64,000 nucleotides of DNA from Saccharicrinis sp963677655 (GTDB taxonomy: Bacteria; Bacteroidota; Bacteroidia; Bacteroidales; Marinilabiliaceae), in NCBI GenBank assembly GCA_963677655.1, contig OY782088.1, one strand, 5' to 3'. Of the stretch, positions 49,621 through 59,683 are shown piece after piece (position 1 is the stretch's first letter; each line of letters starts with the position of its first letter). Position numbers and translations under genes: made by a program. The notes beneath the pieces were generated by a model. It ran no database searches and had not been told where the DNA came from. It was given only the letters and a program-made list of their open reading frames with translations.

Positions 49621-51669
49621 TTAAAATGCTAAAAGTTCTTTTACTGCCTTTGAAATTTTTTCTGTATCAGGTAAAATAGCTTTTTCTAAGATTCTATTAA
49701 ATCCAACTGGCGTAAACTCTGAACCCACACGTTTGATAGGAGCGTCTAGATATTTAAATGCCAGGTCAGAAATAGTTGCAGCTACTTCACCACCAAAACC
49801 TCCAAATACCTTATCTTCATGAACAACAAGAACTTTTGATGTCTTTTTTATAGATTCAAGAATAGTATCTGTATCTAAAGGAACTAATGAACGTAAATCA
49901 ATTACTTCAATTTCAGCTAAACCTTCTTTTGAAACTTCTTCTGCCACATCAACACACATATGTGTAGTGTTACCATAGGTAATAATAGTTAAATCAGCAC
50001 CTTCTCTTCTTATACGTGCTTTACCAAATGGAACTTCAAATTCATCAGGTATAGGAGTAGCTGCTTTTGGTGAGTTATATAATGCCTTTGGCTCTAAAAA
50101 CAGTGTCATACCTTCAGAACGAAGAGATGTTCTTAAAAGACCAGCAGCATCGTCAGCATAAGAAGGGTAAACAATTCTTACACCCGGTAATGTACAAAGC
50201 GCACCTTCAATATTTTGAGAGTGATATAATCCACCACCAATATAACCTCCTGAAGCTAAGCGAACTGTTACGTTTGGAGAAAATTGACCTTTTGTACGCC
50301 AATACTCGTGAGTAGTCTCAACAAACTGCTCCATAGCCGGCCAAAAGTAATCTGCAAACTCTGCTCCTTCAACTACAACACGGATATTTTTATTATAACG
50401 TGACATTCCGTTTGCTGTACCCATGATGTAATCTTCTGCAATAGGACCATTGAATACTCTCTTATGGCCAAATTCCTGTTGCATACCTTTAGATACATTA
50501 AAAATACCCCCTTTATCCTTATTGGCCATATCCTGACCCCAGATAAATGTGTCTGGATTTCTTCTGAATTCCTCTTTTAAAGTTCCATTTAAACCTTCAA
50601 TTAGCTTTTTAGGTTCAGAGGTTTCTGAGTGCAAGCCATCAGGAAATTTTTGTGGAATATATGCAGGTGGATAAACAAAATCATGTACACTTTCCGGTTT
50701 TGGATCCGGAGCACTCATTCCTGCTTTATGTGCTTTTTTAACTTCGGCCTTAACTTGATCATCAATGCCATTTAACTCATCCTCAGTAGCTCTTTCGTAT
50801 CTAACTAACAACCTACGAAACTTAGCAATAGGATCATAGTCCTGTACATAATTAAGCTCAGCATTATCTCGGTACAACTCATGTCTGTCTGAGTTTGAAT
50901 GAGAGTGTATGCGTACACAATTTGCATGAACAATTACAGGTTTCTGATTCTCTTCAGCCCATTTTACGGCTTCGGTCATGGTATTCATAGAATCAAAAAC
51001 ATCTTTACCATTACAGTAAAGGATTCGAAGGTTTTTAAGTCCCTCAAAGTTTTTAGCTACCTTTCGGTTTGCTTGCTGATCTTTTTTAGGAACAGAAATT
51101 CCATACCCATTATCCTGAAATACAAAAACTACAGGCAGTTGCTCTTTAGAAGCACCATTTATCGCCTCATAAACATAACCTTCTGAAACTGAAGATTCTC
51201 CTTGAGAACTTATGGCAACTCCCTTTGCTCCATATGTTTTAATTCCTCTGGCAATACCTGCAGCATGCAAAGTGTGATTTCCTGTACAAGAAGAAACATT
51301 ATGTATATTCCATTCTGGTTTAGCAAAGTGGTTGGACATATGGCGTCCACCTCCTGCTACATCAGTATCTTTTGAAATTCCATTGAAAATAATTTCTTCT
51401 GGAGTTAAACCTGCTGAAAGACATGTTTGTAGATCTCTATAATATGGAAATAAATGATCTTTACTTCTATCAAAGACCTGTCCGATAGCTAATTGAATGG
51501 CATCATGACCTGCTGCCGGAGCATGATATGACCAGCCAATTGCTTGTTTCAGATAATTTGGAGCTCTATCATCTAGGCTTCTTCCTAATTTTAAAAGGTG
51601 ATACCATTTTAATAAAGTTTCCTTATCTGTTGATTTGATTTTATATAATTGTTGAACTTCTGAATTCAT
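49621..51669 (-). CDS. Fused alpha/beta E1 of a branched-chain 2-oxoacid dehydrogenase complex
   Basis: A 682-residue TPP enzyme that decarboxylates 2-oxoacids, with both E1 subunits in one chain. The alpha part shows GWSYHAPAAGHDAIQLAIGQ, GRHMSNHFAK and AISSQGESSVSEGYVYEAI then VFVFQDNGYGISVP (TPP site). The beta part starts around residue 355 with WGQDMANKDKGGIF, GPIAEDYIMGTANGMSRY, VEGAEFADYFWPAMEQF and VHEDKVFGGFGGEV. This fused form is common in Bacteroidota and is usually annotated as branched-chain E1; it could also act on pyruvate or other 2-oxoacids. ATG 51669 (MNSEVQQLYKI) follows the E2 stop by 31 bases; the longer frame from 51723 would overlap E2. Confidence 0.9.
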   Translation of the reverse strand: MNSEVQQLYKIKSTDKETLLKWYHLLKLGRSLDDRAPNYLKQAIGWSYHAPAAGHDAIQLAIGQVFDRSKDHLFPYYRDLQTCLSAGLTPEEIIFNGISKDTDVAGGGRHMSNHFAKPEWNIHNVSSCTGNHTLHAAGIARGIKTYGAKGVAISSQGESSVSEGYVYEAINGASKEQLPVVFVFQDNGYGISVPKKDQQANRKVAKNFEGLKNLRILYCNGKDVFDSMNTMTEAVKWAEENQKPVIVHANCVRIHSHSNSDRHELYRDNAELNYVQDYDPIAKFRRLLVRYERATEDELNGIDDQVKAEVKKAHKAGMSAPDPKPESVHDFVYPPAYIPQKFPDGLHSETSEPKKLIEGLNGTLKEEFRRNPDTFIWGQDMANKDKGGIFNVSKGMQQEFGHKRVFNGPIAEDYIMGTANGMSRYNKNIRVVVEGAEFADYFWPAMEQFVETTHEYWRTKGQFSPNVTVRLASGGYIGGGLYHSQNIEGALCTLPGVRIVYPSYADDAAGLLRTSLRSEGMTLFLEPKALYNSPKAATPIPDEFEVPFGKARIRREGADLTIITYGNTTHMCVDVAEEVSKEGLAEIEVIDLRSLVPLDTDTILESIKKTSKVLVVHEDKVFGGFGGEVAATISDLAFKYLDAPIKRVGSEFTPVGFNRILEKAILPDTEKISKAVKELLAF

Positions 51670-51700
51670 AACTACTATTTTTTTTCGATTATGCTTGATA

Positions 51701-53023
51701 TTAAATAGATCTATTGATATCAAAAGCCTCCAGATAATCTCCTACTCTACGTACAAAATTTCCTCCTAAAGCTCCATCAACAATTCTATGGTCGTATGAA
51801 ATAGATAAGAACATTTTATGTCTGATTCCAATAACATCACCAGTTGGGGTTTCTATAACAGCAGGTTTCTTTTCAATTGAACCTGTTGCTAAAATTGCAA
51901 CCTGTGGTTGGTTAATTATAGGAGTTCCAATGATATTTTTAAATGAACCAAAATTTGTAATGGTAAATGTTCCACCCTGAATATCATCTGGTGACAATTT
52001 ATTATTACGAGCTAATCCTGCTAATCGATTTACATCAGCAGCAAGTCCTGGTAAGTTTTTATGATCAGCCTGCTTAATTACCGGTACAATTAAGTTACCA
52101 CTTGGTAATGCCACAGCCATACCAATATTTACGTTTTTACGATAAATAATTTTATCGCCATCAACAGAAGCATTGATACCAGGGAAATCACGAAGAGCTT
52201 TTGCTACAGCCTCAAAGAATATAGGAGTAAATGTTACTTTTTCACCATATTTCTTTTCAAACTCAACTTTGTTCTTGTTTCTCCATAATACAATATTAGT
52301 CATATCAACTTCCACAACAGCTGTTACGTGAGGAGAAACCTGTTTTGACATTACCATATGGTCAGCTATAAGTTTTCTCATTCTGTCCATTTCAACAATA
52401 TCATCTTCGGCACCAATTGAAACAGGTGGTTTTGGGTGAGATGCTACAGGCGCAGGAGCTGGCGTAGGTTTAGGCTGTTCTGACTTAACAGGTTCAGCAG
52501 GTTTTTCTGTGCTAACTTGTGATTGTCCTTTATTTTTCAAATAACTTAAGACATCATCCTTAGTTACTCTATTATCTTTACCCGATCCTTTAATAGAATC
52601 CAGTTCATCAATACTTATACCTTCCTCTTTAGCAATACTTTTAACTAAAGGTGAGTAAAAACGATCAGACTTTGAAAAATCAGTTTCTGTTTGTGAAGAA
52701 TGTTCTTCAATAACTTCGTTTACTGATTCTTCAGCTTTTGCCTCTCCTGAAGCTAAAGGTGCAGACTCTTCTACGTCCTCTCCCTCCAGTGCAATGACTG
52801 CAACAACCTCACCTACAGGTACTAATGCATCCACTTCGAATAAGATTTCTTTTACTGTACCTGCAACCGGTGATGGAATTTCTGAATCCACCTTATCTGT
52901 TGCAATCTCAAGTAAAACATCATCTTCTTCAATCTTATCTCCTACAGATACAAACCATTTAGTGACAGTTGCCTCTTCCACGCTTTCGCCCATTTTAGGC
53001 ATAAGGATTTCAAATCTTGACAT
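51701..53023 (-). CDS. Dihydrolipoamide acyltransferase (E2) of the branched-chain complex
   Basis: A 440-residue E2 protein that carries acyl groups on lipoate and forms the core of the complex. An N-terminal lipoyl domain holds the target lysine in EIATDKVDSEIPSP (about residue 43). A Glu/Pro/Ala linker, the E3-binding PLVKSIAKEEGISIDELDSIKGSG, a second Pro/Lys linker and the catalytic acyltransferase core follow, with FTITNFGSFKNIIGTPIINQPQ and the His motif SYDHRIVDGALGG. It has one lipoyl domain. It lies first in the E2-E1-flavodoxin operon; E3 (lipoamide dehydrogenase) is not in the window. Confidence 0.93.
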   Translation of the reverse strand: MSRFEILMPKMGESVEEATVTKWFVSVGDKIEEDDVLLEIATDKVDSEIPSPVAGTVKEILFEVDALVPVGEVVAVIALEGEDVEESAPLASGEAKAEESVNEVIEEHSSQTETDFSKSDRFYSPLVKSIAKEEGISIDELDSIKGSGKDNRVTKDDVLSYLKNKGQSQVSTEKPAEPVKSEQPKPTPAPAPVASHPKPPVSIGAEDDIVEMDRMRKLIADHMVMSKQVSPHVTAVVEVDMTNIVLWRNKNKVEFEKKYGEKVTFTPIFFEAVAKALRDFPGINASVDGDKIIYRKNVNIGMAVALPSGNLIVPVIKQADHKNLPGLAADVNRLAGLARNNKLSPDDIQGGTFTITNFGSFKNIIGTPIINQPQVAILATGSIEKKPAVIETPTGDVIGIRHKMFLSISYDHRIVDGALGGNFVRRVGDYLEAFDINRSI

Positions 53024-53220
53024 ATTTGTAGTGTTTACCGCTAATTATATTTTATAGCTATTACTAATAAATTATTTCTCTTTTTGAATCATAAGAATCA
53101 TAAGAACTCAGTGTGTATGAGGTTAATTTACATCACTTTAAAACCTCTTAATTTTATATGATTTCAATTTGAGTTTCGTTTAATAAACAACAATCATTAA
53201 AAATGGTTCTAAATAAAATA

Positions 53221-53228
53221 TAGTTTTG
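53221..53228 (+). promoter_or_regulatory. Candidate -7 box for the M13 peptidase gene
   Basis: TAGTTTTG matches TANNTTTG and lies 53 bases before the ATG; the upstream -33 site is not recognisable. Confidence 0.35.
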
Positions 53229-53281
53229 CTAAAACTTTACTATTATCTTAGCAACAAAAAATAATTAAACAATCAATTTTA

Positions 53282-55324
53282 ATGAAACACTTAAATTTCA
53301 AAAATGCAATAGGTAGTGCATTAATCCTCTTTGTAGCATGTTCCCCCGCACACAATAAGGATGCAAAACAAATACCTGATTTATCTGTAGAACAATTAAC
53401 AAAAGAAGTAAAACCAGGTGATAATTTTTATGCTTATTCAAATACTACCTGGATGAAAAATAATCCTTTACCTGATGATAAAAGTAGGTATGGTAGTTTT
53501 GATTTACTTGCAGAGAGTAATAAAGAAAAATTAAAAATAATTTTTGATGAAGCTCAAAATAATGCAACACCAAATAGTGTAGCTAAAAAAATTGGAGACT
53601 TCTATAACTCAGGAATGGATAGTTTATCCGTTGAAAAAGAAGGATTAATAAACTTAAATCCAATTTTGGATAAAATTAAAAATATTCAGAATACGGATGA
53701 TTTAGCGTATACTATTGGTTATTTACATACATATCAACTTTATCCTTTCTTTTATATTTATGCAGGTGCTGATGACAAAAACAGTTCAATGAATATAGCC
53801 CATATGGGGCATACAGGTATAGGTTTACCTGACAGGGACTATTATTTACAAAAAGATGAAGAGTCTGTAAAAGTTCAAAAGGCTTATCGTACATATCTTA
53901 GCAAAGTATTATCCTTTGCAGGAGAAGATGAAGCAACTGCAATTGATTTTGCAAAGAAGATTTATGACCTTGAATATTTAATGGCAGAAACCTTCTATAC
54001 AAGAATACAAAACAGAGATCCAAATCTTACCTATAATAAAATTAAAGGATCAGAGCTAACAACTAAATATCCGGGTTTTAATTGGGATAATTATTTTAAA
54101 GCTCTTCCAATTGGTATTCCAGAAGAAATCAATATTAGTCAGGTTCCATATTTTAACGAGCTAGATAATATTTTAACAAGTCAGGATATTAGTGTAGTTA
54201 AAAAATATCTTGAGACCTATGTTATTCGTAATATGAGTTCTTACCTTGGATCTGCATATGTAAATGCAAGCTTTGAATTATATGGAAAAACAATTCAAGG
54301 AACTCAAACAATGCAACCTAGATGGAAAAGAGTTCAAGGTACAACCAACGGTGCTTTAGGTGAAGCTATTGGACAATTATTTGTTGAAAAATATTTTCCT
54401 GCAAGAGCAAAAGATAGAATGGAAAAGCTGGTTGAAAATTTAAGAATTGGCTTTAAACAAAGAATTGAGAATTTAGATTGGATGAGTGATGAAACTAAAG
54501 CTGCTGCGGAAGAAAAGCTTGCTGCTATCACTGTAAAAATTGGATATCCAAACAAATGGAGAGACTATTCCAAACTAGAAGTAGTTGCTGATTCTTATGT
54601 GAAAAATGTTTTAGCTTCAAATCAATTTGATTTCAATTATAATATTGAAAAGGTTGGAAAACCAGTTGACAAAGAAGAGTGGCATATGAATGCTCAGACA
54701 GTTAATGCATACTACAATCCTTCTGTTAATGAGATTGTTTTTCCTGCTGCAATTCTTCAACCGCCATTCTTTTATTTAGACGGCGATGATGCTGTTAATT
54801 ATGGAGCTATAGGTGTTGTGATTGGACACGAGCTTACGCATGGCTTCGATGATCAGGGGGCCAAATATGATAAAGATGGAAATCTAAATGCTTGGTGGAC
54901 TGAGGAAGATACAGAGAAATTTAATGCTCGCACAAAAGTGTTAGCTGATGAGTTTAATAATTTTGTTGTTCTAGATACATTAAAGGCAAACGGTGAATTT
55001 ACTTTGGGTGAAAATATTGCTGACTTAGGAGGTTTAAATATTTCTTATACAGCATATTTAAATGCAACACAAGATCAGGAGAATTTACCTGAAATTGGTG
55101 GTTTAACTGACAAACAGAGATTTTATTTAGCATACGCTAACCTGTGGGCTCAAAATATACGAGATAAAGAAATCATCAGAAGAACGAAAACAGACCCTCA
55201 CTCATTGGGTAAATTCAGAGTTAATGGACCGCTTCCAAATATTCAGGAATTTTATGATGCCTTTGGCATTGATGAAAATGCAGAAATGTACATCAAACCC
55301 GAGGATAGAGCTATTATTTGGTAG
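53282..55324 (+). CDS. M13-family metallopeptidase lipoprotein (PepO/neprilysin type)
   Basis: A 680-residue zinc endopeptidase. A lipoprotein signal (ALILFVACSPAH) anchors it at the cell envelope. The M13_N part begins VKPGDNFYAYSNTTWMKNNPLPDDKSRYG. The catalytic part has VNAYYNPSVNEIVFPAAILQPPFF, the zinc motif GVVIGHELTHGFDDQGAKYD (HExxH), and ENIADLGGLNISYTAY (third ligand Glu and adjacent Asp). The family cleaves oligopeptides of up to about 40 residues outside the cytoplasm. The C-terminus keeps the substrate-binding TDPHSLGKFRVNGPL. It is monocistronic with a perfect terminator. Confidence 0.96.
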   Translation: MKHLNFKNAIGSALILFVACSPAHNKDAKQIPDLSVEQLTKEVKPGDNFYAYSNTTWMKNNPLPDDKSRYGSFDLLAESNKEKLKIIFDEAQNNATPNSVAKKIGDFYNSGMDSLSVEKEGLINLNPILDKIKNIQNTDDLAYTIGYLHTYQLYPFFYIYAGADDKNSSMNIAHMGHTGIGLPDRDYYLQKDEESVKVQKAYRTYLSKVLSFAGEDEATAIDFAKKIYDLEYLMAETFYTRIQNRDPNLTYNKIKGSELTTKYPGFNWDNYFKALPIGIPEEINISQVPYFNELDNILTSQDISVVKKYLETYVIRNMSSYLGSAYVNASFELYGKTIQGTQTMQPRWKRVQGTTNGALGEAIGQLFVEKYFPARAKDRMEKLVENLRIGFKQRIENLDWMSDETKAAAEEKLAAITVKIGYPNKWRDYSKLEVVADSYVKNVLASNQFDFNYNIEKVGKPVDKEEWHMNAQTVNAYYNPSVNEIVFPAAILQPPFFYLDGDDAVNYGAIGVVIGHELTHGFDDQGAKYDKDGNLNAWWTEEDTEKFNARTKVLADEFNNFVVLDTLKANGEFTLGENIADLGGLNISYTAYLNATQDQENLPEIGGLTDKQRFYLAYANLWAQNIRDKEIIRRTKTDPHSLGKFRVNGPLPNIQEFYDAFGIDENAEMYIKPEDRAIIW

Positions 55325-55344
55325 TATCAATAATAAAGAAAAAG

Positions 55345-55378
55345 AAAAAGCTGTTCTAAATTTAGAACAGCTTTTTTT
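55345..55378 (+). terminator. Terminator after the M13 peptidase gene
   Basis: AAAAAGCTGTTCTAAA (55345-55360) and TTTAGAACAGCTTTTT (55361-55376) are perfect complements without a spacer, followed by TT. Confidence 0.92.
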
Positions 55379-55382
55379 ATAC

Positions 55383-55414
55383 AAAAAAGCAGACCATTTA
55401 AAATTGATCTGCTT
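55383..55414 (-). terminator. Terminator after the GDSL lipoprotein gene
   Basis: In the leftward transcript AAGCAGAUCA pairs with UGGUCUGCUU over 10 bases (one G-U) and is followed by UUUU. It stands next to the M13 gene terminator, so the two convergent genes each have their own. Confidence 0.8.
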
Positions 55415-55427
55415 ATGATTTTTTATT

Positions 55428-56672
55428 TTATTCCTCTATTATTGGATATACAACAGAACTATATTCATTAACAGTAGCATAAGGGATGCTACAATCGTAA
55501 GTTGCATTAATAGCTTTAATAAACTCATTGGCAATAATTGCGGAACCTCGTCCTGTAGCATGAATTCCATCTAAAGAAAAGATACCACCAGAGACAAAAG
55601 TTGTATTATATACATTTCCATCTATAACAAAACCTGTGGTATTTGCCTGTTCCATTATAGAATTAAGATCAACTAATGCCAATTCATATTGAGAAGCTAT
55701 AGCTTCAATCGTATTGTTATATTCGACTGTAGCGCTTTTAATTGCTTCAACTTCTTCTAAATCCAACACGTATTCGTCAGGTAAAGGTAGCTCTGTAGAT
55801 TGACCATAACCTAATTGTAGTAAAGTACTTGCAGATAACAGAACTTTTTCCCCTTCAACCAATTGACGCATACCACCTGTAACTTCATCATCCTCAATTA
55901 CCAATGGAAGAAAACCATCAGCTAAAATATAGTTAAAATATGGAATTGTTTCAATATTTGGGATATTTCCAATAGCACCTTTAGCTCCATTAGCAAATAA
56001 TCCAGAGGCAATAATTGACATATATTGAGAATATGATGCTGATGGAGTAATCTCATCACTTTCTCCTCCGGCTAAGGCATAAGTTAATACATCATTATTT
56101 CCTATCCATAACGAAACAAACGTAGGATTTTGAGATACAGCATCAGCAATTATACTGGTTTCTGTACTACTGGCAAATCGTCCAAAAAAAGGATTAGCCT
56201 GAGAGTAATATTTTAATGGGTTTGCTTCAACTGCGGTAGCCAATAGGTGATATGACTTTGCACCAGGAACTCCTAAATTTTGAATAGGATTACTTTCATC
56301 ATAAACCCTCTCGGCGAAAATATTCAAATCTCCATCACCAGGTACGGGTAATAATAAGTTGTTAATTATTTGAAGTGTATAATATCCATTACCTGCGCTT
56401 CCAACACTACCATCTGATTGAACAAGAGGCTGAACAAATCCCTCACTGCCGACATACTCAAGCTGTTTACCCAAAATATAGCTAAAACTATTCATCTGAC
56501 CAGATTCTCCTAGAGCTCCATCGGTATAACCCGCAGTATAAGAATCTCCTACTGCAACAAAATTTGAAAAATCCACTTCTCCACTTGAAGTTTTATAATC
56601 CTCATACTCTAATTCACATTGAGTAAATAATACAATGCTTAATACTAGTGCTATATATTTTATTTTATGCAT
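55428..56672 (-). CDS. GDSL/SGNH hydrolase lipoprotein
   Basis: A 414-residue lipoprotein (signal YIALVLSIVLFTQC). The SGNH catalytic blocks are block I VAVGDSYTAGY (Ser), block III IGNNDVL (Asn) and block V SLDGIHATGRG (Asp-x-x-His). These hydrolases cleave esters of lipids or sugars. The gene starts 23 bases after the FadL-type porin gene, so a substrate brought in by the porin is plausible: a lipid or long-chain ester that is cleaved in the envelope. This pairing recurs in Bacteroidota by general knowledge, but the substrate is not shown. Confidence 0.9.
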   Translation of the reverse strand: MHKIKYIALVLSIVLFTQCELEYEDYKTSSGEVDFSNFVAVGDSYTAGYTDGALGESGQMNSFSYILGKQLEYVGSEGFVQPLVQSDGSVGSAGNGYYTLQIINNLLLPVPGDGDLNIFAERVYDESNPIQNLGVPGAKSYHLLATAVEANPLKYYSQANPFFGRFASSTETSIIADAVSQNPTFVSLWIGNNDVLTYALAGGESDEITPSASYSQYMSIIASGLFANGAKGAIGNIPNIETIPYFNYILADGFLPLVIEDDEVTGGMRQLVEGEKVLLSASTLLQLGYGQSTELPLPDEYVLDLEEVEAIKSATVEYNNTIEAIASQYELALVDLNSIMEQANTTGFVIDGNVYNTTFVSGGIFSLDGIHATGRGSAIIANEFIKAINATYDCSIPYATVNEYSSVVYPIIEE

Positions 56673-56695
56673 ATTATTTATGTTCTATAAATCAA

Positions 56696-57919
56696 TTAAA
56701 ATGAATAAGTAAATCCAATTCCCGGTAAGAGACCTTTGCTGTTATATGTTCCATAAAAATTAGCAGGATCGTAACCTGTTTCTCTTTTTATACCATGTAT
56801 ATAAAGTAATGAAGCATCTACACTCAGTTTAGGACTAATATTATAAGTTCCACCCATTGAAAGTCCTACTTTATTCATACCAGGAGTTTCCGGATTTAAA
56901 TAACCATCTGAAATGGGAGTTTCATCATAATAAACACCAGCTCTCAAAATTAATCTGGTGGTATAATTATATTCAGCACCTAATCTGTAAATCAAAGTAT
57001 TTTTATATTCTCTTGGATTTTCCGAGTCTGCAAGTTGTTCTGTATTTGTTTCGAAATCAAAAAATAAATTATCGTACGCACTCCAAAAAACATATTGTAA
57101 ATCACAAGCTAGTGTTAGTTTTTCATTTAATTTTAAACCTGCTCCAAATGTTAAGTTTGCAGGTAAAGGAAGCTCGGCATCAAACTTATTATTTTCAGGA
57201 AAGCTTGCAGACAAAGAAGTTGGTACATTAAAAGTAGCATCCCCATCTTTCATTTTCATAGTAACTTTTGAACGATAATTTAATCCTAACGATATCGCAT
57301 CATTCAAATCGTAGTATATTCCTGTATTAAACCCAACAGAAGTTGTTGATCCTTTTAAATTAACACTTCCTTCTTCATTAGCATCTTCTACAGGTAAACC
57401 TCTATTAAGATCTACAGCACCGTATGTGATCATTGCACCAATACCAAATCCTAATTTATCATTTATTTTATATGATAATGTGGGTTGTACAACAATTGCT
57501 TGTAGAGAGATATCCTGAATCAGATATCTTCCATCCCAATCCTTATTCCATGCGAGAGAGTTTCCAAACGGAGTAGTAATTCCAATACTTGCAACAAACC
57601 TATTGTTTAATTTTGTAGCTCCATAAAAATAAAAAGGAGTTCCAACTGGATTATTTGTACTTGTTTGATAAGTTGAGTTTTGTTTAGAAAAAGCCACTTC
57701 AGACATAACCAATACCCCACCTAAAGAGAAATCGTATTTATTCTCCATCAATCCTAATGCTCCCGGATTAAAATGCACTGATGAAGCACCCAATCTTAAA
57801 GCTGTTCCGGTATGCCCCATTGCAATATTTTTATGACTCTGAGCATTTACCTGATAACCTTCTGCTTTTGAATTAAAAAACAAACCTAGAAAGGCTAACA
57901 TAATAATGATTTTTTTCAT
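56696..57919 (-). CDS. FadL/TodX-family outer-membrane porin
   Basis: A 407-residue outer-membrane protein with signal MKKIIIMLAFLGLFFNSKAEG and the FadL N-terminal hatch NIAMGHTGTALRLGASSVHFNPGAL. The rest alternates strands and turns such as ASIGITTPFGNSLAWNKDWDGRY and KLGFGIGAMITYGAVDLN, ending with an aromatic GIGFTYSF. FadL channels import long-chain fatty acids or hydrophobic compounds. ATG 57919 gives the correct signal peptide; an in-frame Met at 58027 would add 36 residues that do not look like a signal. It precedes the GDSL hydrolase in one operon. Confidence 0.93.
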   Translation of the reverse strand: MKKIIIMLAFLGLFFNSKAEGYQVNAQSHKNIAMGHTGTALRLGASSVHFNPGALGLMENKYDFSLGGVLVMSEVAFSKQNSTYQTSTNNPVGTPFYFYGATKLNNRFVASIGITTPFGNSLAWNKDWDGRYLIQDISLQAIVVQPTLSYKINDKLGFGIGAMITYGAVDLNRGLPVEDANEEGSVNLKGSTTSVGFNTGIYYDLNDAISLGLNYRSKVTMKMKDGDATFNVPTSLSASFPENNKFDAELPLPANLTFGAGLKLNEKLTLACDLQYVFWSAYDNLFFDFETNTEQLADSENPREYKNTLIYRLGAEYNYTTRLILRAGVYYDETPISDGYLNPETPGMNKVGLSMGGTYNISPKLSVDASLLYIHGIKRETGYDPANFYGTYNSKGLLPGIGFTYSF

Positions 57920-58166
57920 TCTTAATATTTTAATTTTAAAAAAGGGGGCATGGAACATACAAACATTATTCATTAATAAAACTATGTATTTATCAGTTTT
58001 TATAATGAATTTAAATAAATACAACATATGAACTATATGGTCAAACGTACTATATTTATATATATCACAATATCAACATATTATGATGTACTACTAAATA
58101 TTTAAACATATTAGTTTTATGGTTTAAATATTTTTACAATTATTACATTTGAAAACTCATTTTTAA

Positions 58167-58174
58167 TATATTTG
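58167..58174 (+). promoter_or_regulatory. Candidate -7 box before the DUF5687 gene
   Basis: TATATTTG matches TANNTTTG, 26 bases before the ATG. A TTTG at 58148-58151 is only 15 bases away, shorter than usual. Confidence 0.4.
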
Positions 58175-58199
58175 GTTTTTTATTCAATATTTAACCATT

Positions 58200-59672
58200 A
58201 TGAAATCTATCTTATTTACTCTAAACAGTAAATCTTTTTCCCGTTCTGCATATTGGAAAAAGAGCGTTTGGATAAAAGTTCTAATTATCTTTTTTGTCAT
58301 TTATTTCTCCATTGCTTTTTTAGCACTAGGTTTTGGCTTACCTACAATACTTGACAAACAGTTTCCCGGAATAAATCATATTGATTTATTTAATGAGTTT
58401 TTTTGGGGATATTTATTAATGAGTGCATTGTTAAGACAACTAATGCAAGAAATTCCTGTAGTGGATATTATCCCTCTTTTAACCTTACCGATTAAAAAGA
58501 AAAAAATATCACGTTTTGTTGTAAACAAGTCTTTTTTTAGCTTTTTTAATCTACTGCCCTGGTATATTATACTGCCATTTATGTTTAAAGAATTTCCTAA
58601 TCAACACGGTACTCTAAGTATTTTAGGCTGGTTCTTTAGTATCCTGGGCCTTGTATTAATTGATCATTTGGTGGCTATACTTGTAAAACGATCTGCGCCT
58701 TCCCGACAACAATTAATCATGCTATTGTATGTAATTGGAATTGCAGTTTTTGTTATTTCATTCTATGAAATATTACCTGTATCAAAATGGTTTGCTGCTT
58801 ATCTGTCGATGGTGTTAAGTTATCCTATACTTGGATTAATACCTTTGATGGTTTGTATTCCTCTTTATTTCCTGAATATTAAGAGTATTAATGAAAATCT
58901 TTACCTGGATTCAGGTATACTCCCTACAGAAAAGAAACAAAATACGTATGACTTTTCATGGACATCGAAATTAGGAAATATTGGTACTTATTTAGGGCTT
59001 GAATTAAAAATGGTAACTCGTAACAAAAGAGCTAAAACAGCGTTGTTTAGTGTTTTCTTTTTGCTGTTTTATGGTTTTATTATTTATAGAAATCCTAAGA
59101 TAGATGAAATGGACTTCTTACTGGTAATTGCAGGATTAATTATAACCGGAGGATTTAGTATAAGTTACGGACAATTTACACCTGCCTGGCACTCTCAGTA
59201 TTTTCCATTTTTAATGACTAGAAATGTAGGTATGAAGGACATGCTTAATACACAGTATTTTTTGTTTATGGTAACTACAATTATTGCTTTAATTTTTTCT
59301 TCAATTTATATAATTTATGGAGCGAAAATAATAATGGTAAATACAGCAATAGCCATATTTAATATTGGATTTACGAGTCATTTGGTTTTGTGGATGGGTT
59401 CTTTTAGTTCGAAACCCATTGATCTTTCACAAAGTTCGTTTATGAATTATCAGGGCATCGGTGCATCTCAGTGGATTACTGGTCTGGTTATTATTTTAGG
59501 TCCTCTTTTATTTTTCTTTTTGATTAAATATTTATTTAGTGCCTCAATAGCTTACTTATGCTATGCAATTATTGGCATTTTAGGTATTATCTTTCATAAT
59601 TCAATTATGACTAGTATTCTTAAAAGATATAGCGAGAATAAACACAGAATGCTTTACGATTACAAACAATAA
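58200..59672 (+). CDS. DUF5687-family ABC transporter permease
   Basis: A 490-residue membrane protein with about 11 helices and the DUF5687 pattern: KSVWIKVLIIFFVIYFSIAF, RQLMQEIPVVDIIPLLTLP and LGLELKMVTRNKRAKTALFSVF. These proteins act as permeases of a Bacteroidota-type ABC system and are nearly always followed by an ATPase gene, as here with an 11-base gap. The transported compound is not known. The start is an ATG directly after an AT-rich leader. Confidence 0.88.
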   Translation: MKSILFTLNSKSFSRSAYWKKSVWIKVLIIFFVIYFSIAFLALGFGLPTILDKQFPGINHIDLFNEFFWGYLLMSALLRQLMQEIPVVDIIPLLTLPIKKKKISRFVVNKSFFSFFNLLPWYIILPFMFKEFPNQHGTLSILGWFFSILGLVLIDHLVAILVKRSAPSRQQLIMLLYVIGIAVFVISFYEILPVSKWFAAYLSMVLSYPILGLIPLMVCIPLYFLNIKSINENLYLDSGILPTEKKQNTYDFSWTSKLGNIGTYLGLELKMVTRNKRAKTALFSVFFLLFYGFIIYRNPKIDEMDFLLVIAGLIITGGFSISYGQFTPAWHSQYFPFLMTRNVGMKDMLNTQYFLFMVTTIIALIFSSIYIIYGAKIIMVNTAIAIFNIGFTSHLVLWMGSFSSKPIDLSQSSFMNYQGIGASQWITGLVIILGPLLFFFLIKYLFSASIAYLCYAIIGILGIIFHNSIMTSILKRYSENKHRMLYDYKQ

Positions 59673-59683
59673 AAACTTAAACT

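Noticed and set aside
51670..51723. Longer E1 overlapping the E2 gene
   Set aside because: The first 18 residues are unrelated to the family and ATG 51669 is the natural start.
57920..58027. Longer FadL protein beginning at ATG 58027
   Set aside because: It would bury the clear signal peptide 36 residues inside the protein.
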